Shown here in pieces: positions 45,447 to 55,528 of a DNA stretch of 64,000 nt; positions within the stretch are counted from its first letter, which is position 1; the number at the start of each line of letters is the position of its first letter. The stretch lies in NCBI GenBank assembly GCA_022605405.1, contig JABYQQ010000018.1:248001-312000 (forward strand), read 5' to 3'. The translations under genes and the position numbers were made by a program. This DNA comes from Earliella scabrosa (Eukaryota; Basidiomycota; Agaricomycetes; Polyporales; Polyporaceae). The notes below the pieces were generated by a model. It did not search any database and had not been told where the DNA came from. It saw nothing but the letters and a program-made list of their open reading frames with translations.

Positions 45447-46374
45447 TATGGGTGTACAGGTTTATCTCGACATCTTCATCGGCGACCGCGATGCACACGC
45501 CCAGACTGAAGCCTCATATAACGCGACTGCTGCTCTCTTGGCCAAGAATGCGTCCATCTACGGCCTTCCCACTTCACCGTCTGCGCTGTCGGAGGAACAG
45601 CGAGACATTCTCAAAGAGCTTGACGTACATTCCCAATAGTTTCTAGTGTCGCCGCCCCGTGCTGAAGCTCGTCTCGTGCGCGCGTGCATCTGTACGTCGA
45701 CCAACGGGCTCGTCCTGGTAGAGCTCCATCGAGATGCGCTTCACGCCGCCAACACCTCTGCTCGCGGGTCGGATGGTATTTGAACTGGACGACTCGCCCG
45801 GGCTGGCAAAGACGACCGCCAACTTCGTCGCGCTTTGCACGGGAGAGAAAGGCGTGTGCAAGAACGCACCAAACAAGAAGCTGCACTACCTCGGGTGTCC
45901 CATACATCGGATAGTGAAAGATTTCGTTGCGCAGGGAGGGGACGTGACGCGAGGAGACGGTAGCGGCGGTGAAGTAAGTCTTCATTGAGTTGAATTTCTG
46001 TGTGTAATAGAGTATCCCTCACACCCTGCGTCCCATCAAATAATGCACCGTCCCGAAATGCAACGCCGCCATCGATTACATCTGCGTAGTCGATCTATGG
46101 TGGCAAGTTTAACGACGATAAGGCAGGACTCAAGAAGAAGTTTGCTCGGGGCACGCTCGCGATGGCAAACTCAGGCAAGAACACCAACTCGTCGCAGTTC
46201 TTCGTGGTTCTCACCGACGACGAGGGCAAGCTCTCAAAGATGAACGGGAAATACGTCGTGTTCGGCGAGCTGAAGGACGGTTGGGACGTGCTGGAGCGTC
46301 TCAATGACGTGGGCGGGGATGCCAGCGGAAAGCCTTCCATGCCGGTGTGGATCGGTGCTTGCGGGAAGCTGTAA
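45447..46374 (+). CDS. Cyclophilin-type peptidyl-prolyl isomerase with an N-terminal insertion
   Basis: Three exons. The protein starts as a normal cyclophilin strand, MGVQVYLDIFIGD, but then carries about 60 extra residues (HAQTEASYNATAALLAKNAS onward) before the second strand AGRMVFELDDS. The core follows: TTANFVALCTGEKGVCKN, HYLGCPIHRIVKDFVAQGGD, VTRGDGSGGE/SIYGGKFNDDKAGL, LAMANSGKNTNSSQFFVVL, GKYVVFGELKDGWDVLERL, ending IGACGKL. The catalytic Arg-Phe pair appears as HRIVKDFVAQGG. The substrate-pocket Trp or His is not evident. Insertion-bearing cyclophilins of this type are known in basidiomycetes. It catalyses cis-trans isomerisation of prolyl bonds in protein folding. tRNA-Ala lies just upstream. 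Confidence 0.85.
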
Positions 46375-48263
46375 CCGTCCGACGCAGCTCCGGACGGCGC
46401 AGGAGTCAGGGTTCCCGAGTACGGTGAGTTGCCACTGTTCGTGTTCTCACCGCTCTGGCCACTGACGTCGACTTCGCGCAGGATGTGAACCTCGCCTACG
46501 GAGAGTTCACCGTATATGCTGAAGGATCGCATTGAATCGACGCCCAGGTCGCACTTAACGTACTTCGTGTCAGACGTGCCCGGACATCCGAGCCAGCCCC
46601 CTGAGAGGTGAGTCTCGTGTCATTTGTGCGTGCAACACCCATTATGTTGGCTTGAACGCTATGTTCGTATGGGGCGTTCACGGCGTTCGATGATGCGTCG
46701 CCGGTAGCTCAATAAGCTAGATTGGTGCCTCTCGAGGTACATGACCACCGATCGTCCACGAAATGAGTTTGTCCCCTTGTTCAATGCAGTCTATAGTGAC
46801 GATCCAGGACCGATTTCTAAATGTTGTATCCTTTTCTGAACGTCACCCGCGTGCTTAGCCCAGACTTTGTGTACGCTGTGCCCGCTCACGCTAAGCGGTA
46901 AAAAACCTGGCGGTACGGGGTGTCTGTTCATGGATTCTGTAGCAAGTCAAGTTCAGAACGTGCACACCCAATCGCAGACAACAACGTTGCCAAGATCACG
47001 TTCGTCTACCCCTCGTAGTCTAACTCCCTCGTCATGCAAACTCGCCCAGCCAGGACGAGGCCATGAATACTCCTAATCAAGGTGATCAAGCTGAATCCTT
47101 CTAATGTTGAAACTTACTGTACGTACAGTACATGTCCGGAACAGAAAGCTCCACTAAGCCATCCCGCCCCTCTCCTCCTCCTCCCGAAGCACCAACAGTG
47201 CTTCCCATATTCGCCAATACTACGCGAACTTGAAGATCGTCACACGGTTCCTCACGTCACTCATGACTCTCTGGGGATAGCTTCACCAACTCAAGTTCAC
47301 GTTAACTCCACTACCGCGCTTCCGCCGACAGTTCCAGTGAGCGTCCAGACTCGAAGATCGTCCATATGGTCACTATGGATATTAGGCTTCCCCTTGCGGT
47401 CAACCGCAGTATACATCGCGCCAGATTCCGTTCACACGGCGCGACACAACGAACGATTATGTCCTTCTGCATGGCTCACAGTGCGGTTTGTACCTGCCTC
47501 ACAGCGATAGCGATCATGCGACACTGACGGGGCTCGTCTCCGCGTCGGTAGGTTTACATTTGATGCCCATCGTCGTGTCGCTCTGGATCGCCAACGATTC
47601 CCCCCGACCCGCGCGGGATCGCGCCGGACGAGACTCAGTTTCAGGCAGTGCATGTCCCATTCAAAAGGATGGTGTTCATCGAACACTTGCGCAGAGGTGT
47701 GTTCCTGTATCACCATTTGCAAGTCCTCTCTAACCCGCTCTCAAGCAGTTAACCATACTATGAAGTATGTTGGATATTTGGACCGTACATCAAGTTGAAC
47801 TCGGCCCTGAGCTTTAGATGAACTACCCACAGAAGCTGCCACGATCTGACGCTATTCGGCCGCTTCTCTGGGGATCCATCTACGACGACTCGCTGGAACG
47901 CCTTGATGCGTATCGACTCGTGGTCGATCGCAGGCCACCGCATCGTGCACAGCGTAGGAATCTCGATGCACGTTAGCACGGCTCGACGGTCTTCAGGATG
48001 CATTCAATCTTCCATCCCGACCACGAGCCCCGATCTGCCGACACGTCGGTCGATGTATCGTCCCCCAGTTAGGGACCTCGCAGTCTCATGATCATCGATG
48101 ACGACGACCCTAGCGGTCATTGTCCTGAGACTATCGCCAGAGCCGAGCAGACTGGTCCTGAAGCGTTACGAGGGATGCAATCCAATTCCTCGGATGTCAG
48201 GCGAACGGACGATTGCTGTCTTCCCCGCCCATCGGTTGGTCATTTCCACCGATGGGCGTCCAA

Positions 48264-48319
48264 AGGTACAAACCCCGCTAGACGCGTCCAGAGGCACAAG
48301 CCCCGCTAGACGTGTCCAG
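48264..48319. repeat. 28-bp unit, two tandem copies
   Basis: Unit 1 (48264-48291) and unit 2 (48292-48319) both read AGGxACAAxCCCCGCTAGACG followed by xGTCCAG, with three mismatches. A partial third start (AGCACCAACC) follows. Confidence 0.75.
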
Positions 48320-48497
48320 AGCACCAACCGCGGCGCCACAGACGCAGTCAGACCGTGGCGCCCTTTACTAGCCAATATGTCTCTGGTGCGTCCGAAACTT
48401 GCAACCCTAACCAGCCGCTTTTGAATGATGATTCCCTAGTACTTGGCAGAAATCGCTGTTCGATACGCAGCGGTCGCTTGGTCTGCCGTCTGTTTAG

Positions 48498-48504
48498 TAT
48501 ATAA
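48498..48504 (+). promoter_or_regulatory. TATA box of P450 unit 10
   Basis: TATATAA about 55 nt before the ATG at 48558, the same spacing as in the array members. Confidence 0.55.
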
Positions 48505-48557
48505 TGCCCATGTCCTCCATCTATGCCCGCCAAGGGACACTTCCCCATCCTACCACC

Positions 48558-50661
48558 ATGGAGCTCCATCTTCTCATCGCACCAGCATTGCCTGTTCTTC
48601 TCCTCTCGCTACTCGTCGCACTCCGAGTCCGATCGTTCTTCCTCAGGCGGGCACAGTCCCAGGACCGAATCCTTCCTCCCGGCCCTAGAGGGCTCCCCGT
48701 TCTGGGGAACCTGTTCGACTTGCCAAAGGTCGAACCGTGGGTCGCGTATCGCGAATTATGCGCGAAGTACGGTACGGGCACTCTATCCCAATGTCACTTG
48801 GAACCTTGCTCATAAGCGTTGTGTTGAACTCTCCCTTCCCCAGGTGACGTTCTGCATCTCCGCGTCCTGGGTCACTCCACCGTCGTCCTGGGCAGCGCTC
48901 GGATCATAACCGAGTTCCTCAACAAGCGTTCCGCCAACACCTCTGACAGGAAGCAAACGCCGCTCATTAAGCTGTGAGTTGCACCGCGCTGAGTCATGTG
49001 TGGCGGCCCGCGAGAGTCTAACTGCGCACACCAGCACTGGCGGGGAGCTCAACTTTGGGCACCTACCCTATGGCCAGTCATGGAGGCGGCATCGGCGGGC
49101 GTTCACGCAGCACTTCAACCAGACAGCGGTCTCACGGTACCAGCCTTTCATCCGGACCATGGCTCATAAGCTTTTGGCCGACGTTCACCGAGAGCCATCT
49201 CGGATCATGAGTCACCTGCAGTTGTCAGTTGCACCTTCGTTCTGAGCGGTTGTTGGGCGTTGACATACAGCGTCCAGTAACTTCTCAGCCACTTTACTGA
49301 AGCTGCTGTACGGAATCGACGTCATGGGGGAGGACGACAAGTACATCACTGCGGTCAATGCGGCTCTTGCAGGCACACCGGGGGGACGTGGTGTGCCCGG
49401 CAAATCCCTCATCAGGTTCTTCCCGGTCCTCCAATACCTTCCAAGTTTCCTGCCTGGCACTGGCTTCCAGAGGCAGTTCGTGCAGTGGCAAGCCGCTGCG
49501 AGTGCCCTCAAGAACGTACCCTTCTCGTACGTCAAGGAGGCGATGGTAGGCCTGAAAGACATTGCGTGACTCGGACGGCGTTCACTGATTTTGGCACGAC
49601 GACCAGGTCGGCGACGGAGACGACTGCGTCATCGGCACGCTTCTCCGGAATCTCACGAACGCCGCACCAAGTAAGATCTCCATCGACCAAGAAGAGGACA
49701 TGATCAAGAACGTTGGCGCTATATCCTTTGACGGTGAGCTCGGAAACATCCTTTCGAAGAGCCCGTAACTCACCTATCGATATCCCCGCATAGCCGGTGC
49801 TGATACGGTAAGTCAAATGAAGGCCGCAACGTATGTATCATACATCAGTGCCGACTCTTCCTACAGACACTCTCGACAATCCAGGCTACGCTGCTGTGCC
49901 TCTCCCTGCAGCCAGATATCTTGCGACGGATACACGCCGAACTCGACGCAGTCGTAGGGCCAAATCGCCTTCCGGAATTTTCCGACCGCAGCTCGCTTGT
50001 TTATCTGGAGGCTGTCCTGAAAGAGACACTTCGTTGGCATACCGTTATTCCTCTGGGTGTTCCGCACTGCACCACTACAGACGTGGAGTTGGACGGGTAC
50101 TTCATCCCGAAGGACACGATACTCCTTCCCAACATATGGTACAGTCACTTTCTTCTCGTCATCCCGAACCTTAGAGCTCAACACCGTTGTTCACAGGGCA
50201 TGCATGCACGACCCAGAGGCATACGAGAACCCCGACGAATTCCGCCCGGAGCGATTCTTACGCGATGGAGAACCGAACCCTGACGTGCGCGACCCCTACG
50301 ACTATGCTTTCGGCTTCGGCCGGCGGTGAGCTAACGATGTTCGTTGGAAGTATCGCATGGCATGTCTGACACCCGAACAGGATCTGTCCCGGACAATCGT
50401 ACGCAGAGGCTGTGCTGTTCATCAATCTGGCGTCTATCCTGCATGTCTTCGAGGTCAGCTCGCCACTTGCGAAGAACGGACAGCCTATTGTCAACGAGAT
50501 GCGTGCGAGCGACGGTTATCTCCTGTGAGTGTCACACGTCCACTTCATCTGCATCATCCACTCATGCAGGACGTTTGTCTAGATATCCCAAGCACTGCGA
50601 GTTCATTGTGAAGCCTCGGTCGGCTACCGCCGAGTCACTCATTACAGCTCTCGCATCATGA
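48558..50661 (+). CDS. Cytochrome P450, unit 10 (dispersed family member)
   Basis: Same family and ten-exon plan as the left-hand array, but 22 kb away. Start at 48558 (MELHLLIAPALPVLLLSLLV), then DRILPPGPRGLPVLGNLFD, GDVLHLRVLGHSTVVLGS, TGGELNFGHLPYGQSWRRHR, FSATLLKLLYGIDVMGEDDK, AGADT, KETLRWHTVIP (ExxR), FRPERF, FGFGRR/ICPGQSYAEAVL and YPKHCEFIVKPRS, ending at 50661. The residue after the haem cysteine motif is Gln (ICPGQS) where the array copies have Arg. The tail differs from the common [11 protein letters not shown]. These changes make it the most diverged intact copy. Frames are open with GT-AG introns, so it is predicted active. Confidence 0.88.
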
Positions 50662-51381
50662 GCTGCACACTCGAAAGGTATGCGTCCCAACTTGCCATTC
50701 ATTTGCAATGACAAGCTGACTACGGGCATATTCATCAGTGTGAAACCTCACCAATTGATCCGGGTGCCCATGTACGATACTCGCAGCAACGGAGAAGATG
50801 ATACGCCATGTACTCGATATGTTCTCGAACTGTTCCCCGCTTCGCAAATGCTTGCTGCTGCGATGGCATGTCCGTGTTATTTGTGCAGTGAGTAGCCACG
50901 CCACACCGCATAAAGATATGCATTCTTCTTGTTCCTAAGCCTCGAAGCCACGCCTCGCATAACTTGCACCCTGCATACTGGATGCGCACTACCGGAGCCC
51001 TCAGCCGTCCCTCCAACATGCTACAGCTTCGCCACGATTCGGTGTCTACTAACGACGATGGGCTCCAATGTTTGGTACCTGAGCATACTTAATCCTGCAT
51101 ACTTAGTTCGAACCAGGGCGCTGCTCGAGAGGTATGTATGTAACGTCCACAGGTACGCCACAGTTGATAGATATGCTAACAGTGCGCTACGCATGAGAGC
51201 ATCTATATTGCCCAGCAAGGCGTATACCATTCTGTAGCTTTTACCCCCGTTCGCCACACCTGGCTCGCCTCCAATCTCTGACACACTGCAACGCCCCCGT
51301 AAGCAGTGCCGCCCAGTAGTACCTCGGCGACGCAAAAGCAGAAATCTGATTCTGAACTAGTCTAGGAACCCCGCGGGACGA
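50662..51381. other. Intergenic region between P450 unit 10 and the F-box gene
   Basis: No supported gene. Small overlapping frames at 50656-51335 lack domains. Confidence 0.5.
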
Positions 51382-53235
51382 ATGGCCCCAACTATTGTGG
51401 AGATTCCCGGGCGGCGGCATGGCCTAGGTCGTAACACCAACATTCACACCCCAGTCCCTGGTACCCATCGTCTTCCTGTTGAGCTATGGATGGAGATATT
51501 CTCTCATCTCACTGGAGAAGACTTGGCCCAGTGTCTCCGCGTGTGTCGCCACTGGCGAGAGATTCTCTTGAATATGGCGGCATTCTGGGTGGACATGCTC
51601 AGCGCGCCCCTACATGTCCCGGAGACAATTCCCGTCGCACGTCGCAAATTCCTGTGTAACCGCTTCAAGACGTACCTTAGGAGATCGGGCAGAAGTCGAC
51701 CTCTAACCCTCCACATAGCCGGAATGCCACAATCTCTGGCTGAGGACCTTGCGTCCTGTCCTCGCAGGATAGTCTCCTTGACCATCGCCATTGACGTTCG
51801 GACGCTAAACGAGTTCGAGAGACTGCGATGCCTCTTTGCGACAGGCATGCCTGCTATGGAACAGTTCATTCTCAACTTCAGGGAGTACGGGAAAATCATC
51901 CCCTCTCTGGGATCGCTGGATTTTTCGGGTCTTCCTCGCCTCCGCCACCTTTCTGTCCCTCGGTATGTCCTCGGGCCCATGGACTGCGCGTTGGATACCT
52001 TGAGAACGCTCGAGATCAAGACAATGGCAAACCAAGCAGACCGGGTTGAAACCATGGCCCCCTACGCCACAACGTTTCAGTTTCTGCAACAATGTCCACG
52101 CCTGGTCTCCTTCAGCTTCAAAGACGAAGACTCCCAGATGCATCCGATCATAGAAGAAGATCTGCTAGACCTACGTGGCAGGCTCGCGATCCCCGTGAAG
52201 TTGCAGAACCTGCAACGACTGGCCGTGGACGCCAAACGGGATGTTTCTTCCATCCTCCTCTCGTGCATTCATTGCCCGGTGACCACCACATACACGATTA
52301 AGACAGAAGGAGCCATCGGACGACCCCCGGCGTGGTTCACTTCAGCACTCCCCCGTAATCTCACCTCATTTCCTCCAATCGCCGGCGCCGATGCGCTCTG
52401 CTTAGAATTGGCGCGCCGTACGCCTCCACGACTGCGAACGTACACAAGTGGCTCGCTGAGGCTGAGCATGAGCTACGAACACGGCTGGCATGACTTCTAC
52501 AGGCATCAGCCCCGAGAAGTCATCATGGACTTGGCGGAGATGTTCTCGCGTATTCCCAACAACACCGTCACCTACCTTACCCTCTCGTACTCCGACAGTC
52601 TACCCATAGATATCCACGACTGGACACTCCTGAGCGAGAACTTCCCCCGCCTCGTACGCCTGCAGGCTTTCTCTCGGGACAGGCCCCATTGGCAACTGGG
52701 CCTATTCGCGCTTCTCCACGAATCGAGCGTGGACACAGGCAGGCCTCCTGCCTGGCCAGAGCTCGAAGAGCTCGGTCTGCTCTGGGACCTGGACCTATAC
52801 AAGGATCATACCGGTTCTGACCTGCTCTATCCGCAGCGCCTGCCTCGTCTCCGTCGCCCGTGCGAAGGCGCGATAGAGGGAGACTCGGGTGAAGGTTGGG
52901 CGGGTTGGGCGGCACCGCGGAGAGGACGGAAACGTGATTCAAACAGCTCTGCGGGGAGCCTGCAGCTGGAGGAGACTAGATTCTCCACATATCCCGAGCT
53001 GTCGTACGGCATAGATATGGCCCACCACCTCGCCAATAGCCTTAGCTCCTCGCTCGTCCGCAGAGCCACCTGGGGCAAGGCCCTGCAGAGTGTCACTCTT
53101 CACGTCAAGGGCACTTCGGAACGTTGGCGTGGACAGCTCCAGGAGAGTCTGTCACGTCGCCTGCAGAACGCCGTCCGGAAGCTGGTCGTTGCGGACGCAA
53201 AGAACATTGGTGGATTCAATGAATTCGATCCGTGA
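51382..53235 (+). CDS. F-box protein
   Basis: Single uninterrupted 617-residue frame, unusual beside its intron-rich neighbours. Residues about 28-75 form an F-box: HRLPVELWMEIFSHLTGEDL, then CLRVCRHWREILLNMAAFW. The rest has weak leucine-rich periodicity (LRHLSVPRYVL, LRTLEIKTMANQ, PRLVSFSFKDED, NVTYLTLSY-like segments), as in the many basidiomycete F-box proteins whose C-terminal half binds substrates. The F-box binds Skp1 in an SCF ubiquitin ligase. The substrate cannot be told. Agaricomycete genomes carry large, variable families of such intron-poor F-box genes. Confidence 0.85.
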   Translation: MAPTIVEIPGRRHGLGRNTNIHTPVPGTHRLPVELWMEIFSHLTGEDLAQCLRVCRHWREILLNMAAFWVDMLSAPLHVPETIPVARRKFLCNRFKTYLRRSGRSRPLTLHIAGMPQSLAEDLASCPRRIVSLTIAIDVRTLNEFERLRCLFATGMPAMEQFILNFREYGKIIPSLGSLDFSGLPRLRHLSVPRYVLGPMDCALDTLRTLEIKTMANQADRVETMAPYATTFQFLQQCPRLVSFSFKDEDSQMHPIIEEDLLDLRGRLAIPVKLQNLQRLAVDAKRDVSSILLSCIHCPVTTTYTIKTEGAIGRPPAWFTSALPRNLTSFPPIAGADALCLELARRTPPRLRTYTSGSLRLSMSYEHGWHDFYRHQPREVIMDLAEMFSRIPNNTVTYLTLSYSDSLPIDIHDWTLLSENFPRLVRLQAFSRDRPHWQLGLFALLHESSVDTGRPPAWPELEELGLLWDLDLYKDHTGSDLLYPQRLPRLRRPCEGAIEGDSGEGWAGWAAPRRGRKRDSNSSAGSLQLEETRFSTYPELSYGIDMAHHLANSLSSSLVRRATWGKALQSVTLHVKGTSERWRGQLQESLSRRLQNAVRKLVVADAKNIGGFNEFDP

Positions 53236-53788
53236 TCCAATCAACACTGCGGCACGACACATCTCCCATGGCGTCTGAGGTCGTAGCCCCTTCCCACACG
53301 TGTTACCTCCTCCCAACGGTCGCTCCCAACCGTAACGAGGATGTGGTAGGTAGGGGCTTCGGCGCCGCCGGCGCCCCTGCTGCAGAGTGGGACCTGCTGG
53401 CAGCTCGTGTGCAAGGCGGGAGTCTGACAGGCCACCGTGCCTGACGCTGTGCGTGGAGGGATCCTCTGGGTAAAGAGAACGGGGCAGTAGGAGACGCTCT
53501 CGAGTGATGCCACATCCCGAGCGACAGGCCCGACTCTGATGATCCGGAAGTGTACAGGATCGAGCTCGATGCAGTATCATAGACTCATCCGCATGTACTG
53601 CACTCACCTAGTATATGTACAGCTCCGGACAGGGGACTCCGCGCAACTTGGCAAGGAGGGACATGAACAGCTGGAAAGAAGGTCCAGAGGGTATCCAATG
53701 CATCAGTGCCACAAGGGGGTATACAGCGATCTAGCGAAAACGTCCAACCACGCACAAGGGCGAGAACAGGAGCAGTCACCAGCATCGG
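53236..53788. other. Convergent 3' ends of the F-box and DHHC genes
   Basis: No separate gene. The DHHC gene may have one more short 3' exon here, because a GTGAGT donor occurs just before its visible stop. I cannot identify the exon. Confidence 0.4.
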
Positions 53789-55244
53789 TCACCGGTCCTT
53801 GTCTGCACTCACCAGCTCCGACGCCAGGCGCGCCAGCATCTCGTCCGTGCGGGGGTTCCGCGGGAATGTCCGCCCGTCTCCCGTACTACAGAGAGGGATG
53901 AGAGCATATAGTGAGCAGGGGAGAAGAATGCGAGAGGCAGGAAGTGAACGCACCATGAGCCGCCGATGGCGAGCCGGTACACCCAGCCCCACCGGTGCGT
54001 CCAGCCGAAGACTTGGGCCCAATTCCGCTTGAACCCGACGTCGTACAGACGGATATGTCGGTGTGCTTCGCGAACGAGCACACGCTGCTCGAAGGAGAGC
54101 TCGTGCTCGAGTGGCGGGTTTGAGAGCTTCCGCGAGTCGGCACTGTCGGGGAGTGGTGGAATATGGCGGAGCAGGAGGAAGGGCGAGAGCGACTCGAGCG
54201 TCGTTTGATTCGTACTGCAGTGCACGGTGGTGCGCTGTGAGCAGACGACAGGCGACGGTAAGAGCCAATGATACTTACGAGATCAGGTAGAGGTGGTAGA
54301 AGCAGAAGGACCCGATGACCATGCTGATCACAATCCCGTAGAACGCGAGGAACATGGAGTGGATTGGAGTTGTCTCGTCAATTGCAGTCGCATGAGTGAA
54401 TGCCCAGTACGTCACTGATGAGCATAGCGTTGCTAGGTATACCGCCAGTATGGTCACGCAGCAGAGGAAATGGACAAAGGCCGCATGGGTTCGGTGGCCC
54501 TATGGGGGTGGGTGGGTTTGGCCTTTGAGGAGACGGCAAGCACGGGGAGTACTCACTATGCATGTGTGGCCTAGCCACATACAATGATGATCTGAGTTGT
54601 ACAAGGATGGGTCTCCCTTCTACGAGCAGCATTGCAAGAAGGACGCACCCATCTTCAGCACACACCGCCCGCAGGTGCCGCAATGGTGCGCGCGCTCGGG
54701 CTTCGGGGCTGCGCATTTCTTGCACCATTTGCCTGGCCCATGCGCCTCCTCGCCCTCCGGAGGGGCAAGCAGTGCTTCCATGAAGCTCTCTTCCGCCCCG
54801 TCATCGATATCTTCTCGCTGGGACTTGTCTACCACGGGTCCAGGGTCCCGCACGAGTACGACTATGAGAGACGAGAACGCTAGGAAGGTGAGGGTGTAGA
54901 GGGCGAGGACATGCAAGCCGGCGCGAAAGAGCATGCCATGTATGCGGTAGTGGTAGTTGACGAAGACGATCAGGAGGGAAGGGTGCGGGCCGATGATCAT
55001 GGCAATGGCAACTGTCCAACAGAGAACGGATCGCAGTGTCAGAGCAACGCCGTTCCGAGCAGGACACGAGAAAGGCGGACACGAGGGGAGACGTACGACC
55101 AAGAGGAAGATAGTGGTACCATCGTTTGCGGAGTATGCGATCGCCGCTGGCTGCGAAGTCGTCTTCGTCGACGGTGCCGAGTCGGGGCGGGGCAGGGAGG
55201 TGGAGGGAAAGGAGCGGGGTGCCGGAGGAGCGAGACATGTCCAC
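53789..55244 (-). CDS. DHHC-type protein S-palmitoyltransferase
   Basis: Integral membrane enzyme that attaches palmitate to cysteines. Visible in order: DRILRKRWYHYLPLGLAIAM, a helix (PSLLIVFVNYHYRI), a second (LHVLALYTLTFLAFSSLIVV), then DPGPV and the zinc-binding CRD: CKKCAAPKPERAHHCGTCGR, CVLKM, DHHCMWLGHTCIGHR. Two more helices follow (VTILAVYLATLCSSVTYWAF and MFLAFYGIVISMVIGSFCF), then TNQTTLESLS (the TTxE motif) and NWAQVFG (PaCCT-like). The visible C-terminus is GDGRTFPRNPRTDEM. The catalytic loop is DHHCMW, not the common DHHCPW. The start (55244 or 55238) and the last exon are uncertain. The gene is divergent from CSN1. Confidence 0.82.
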
Positions 55245-55528
55245 GGAGAACGCAGAGGATGTACAGCCGAGAGCAGGAGAGCACGTAGAGAACAGAAGAC
55301 AAGAAACAAACGAAGACGAGCGAGGACCTCAGGCGGCGAGAGACATAGGCTGCTGGAGGTCCCGTCGCCACCAAATGTCGAGTCGATCGCAGCGAGTAGA
55401 GTTGTAAAGCTGTGCTCCTCGACGCGTGCGTTCCAGGCGCTGGCCTCCTCTGTACGCGTCTGCCTCTTCGCAGCTATCGACCACCTCCTTCCCCACTCAA
55501 TCGTTCTCCATCCAGCCCGCCTGCGAAC

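Larger units (their letters stand above)
46375..48557. other. 2.2 kb region without a supported gene, upstream of P450 unit 10
   Basis: A short open stretch at about 47600-47760 (plus) reads IPPDPRGIAPDETQFQAVHV and on to a stop. It looks protein-like but is isolated and unrecognised, and may be a gene relic. A two-unit 28-bp tandem repeat (48264-48319) and a TATA box (48498-48504) are listed separately. Confidence 0.45.

Noticed and set aside
46696..46770. tRNA-like words (GGTAGCTCAATAAGCTAGATTGG)-type stretch
   Set aside because: It resembles the A-box half of a tRNA, but no T-arm or pairing acceptor follows.
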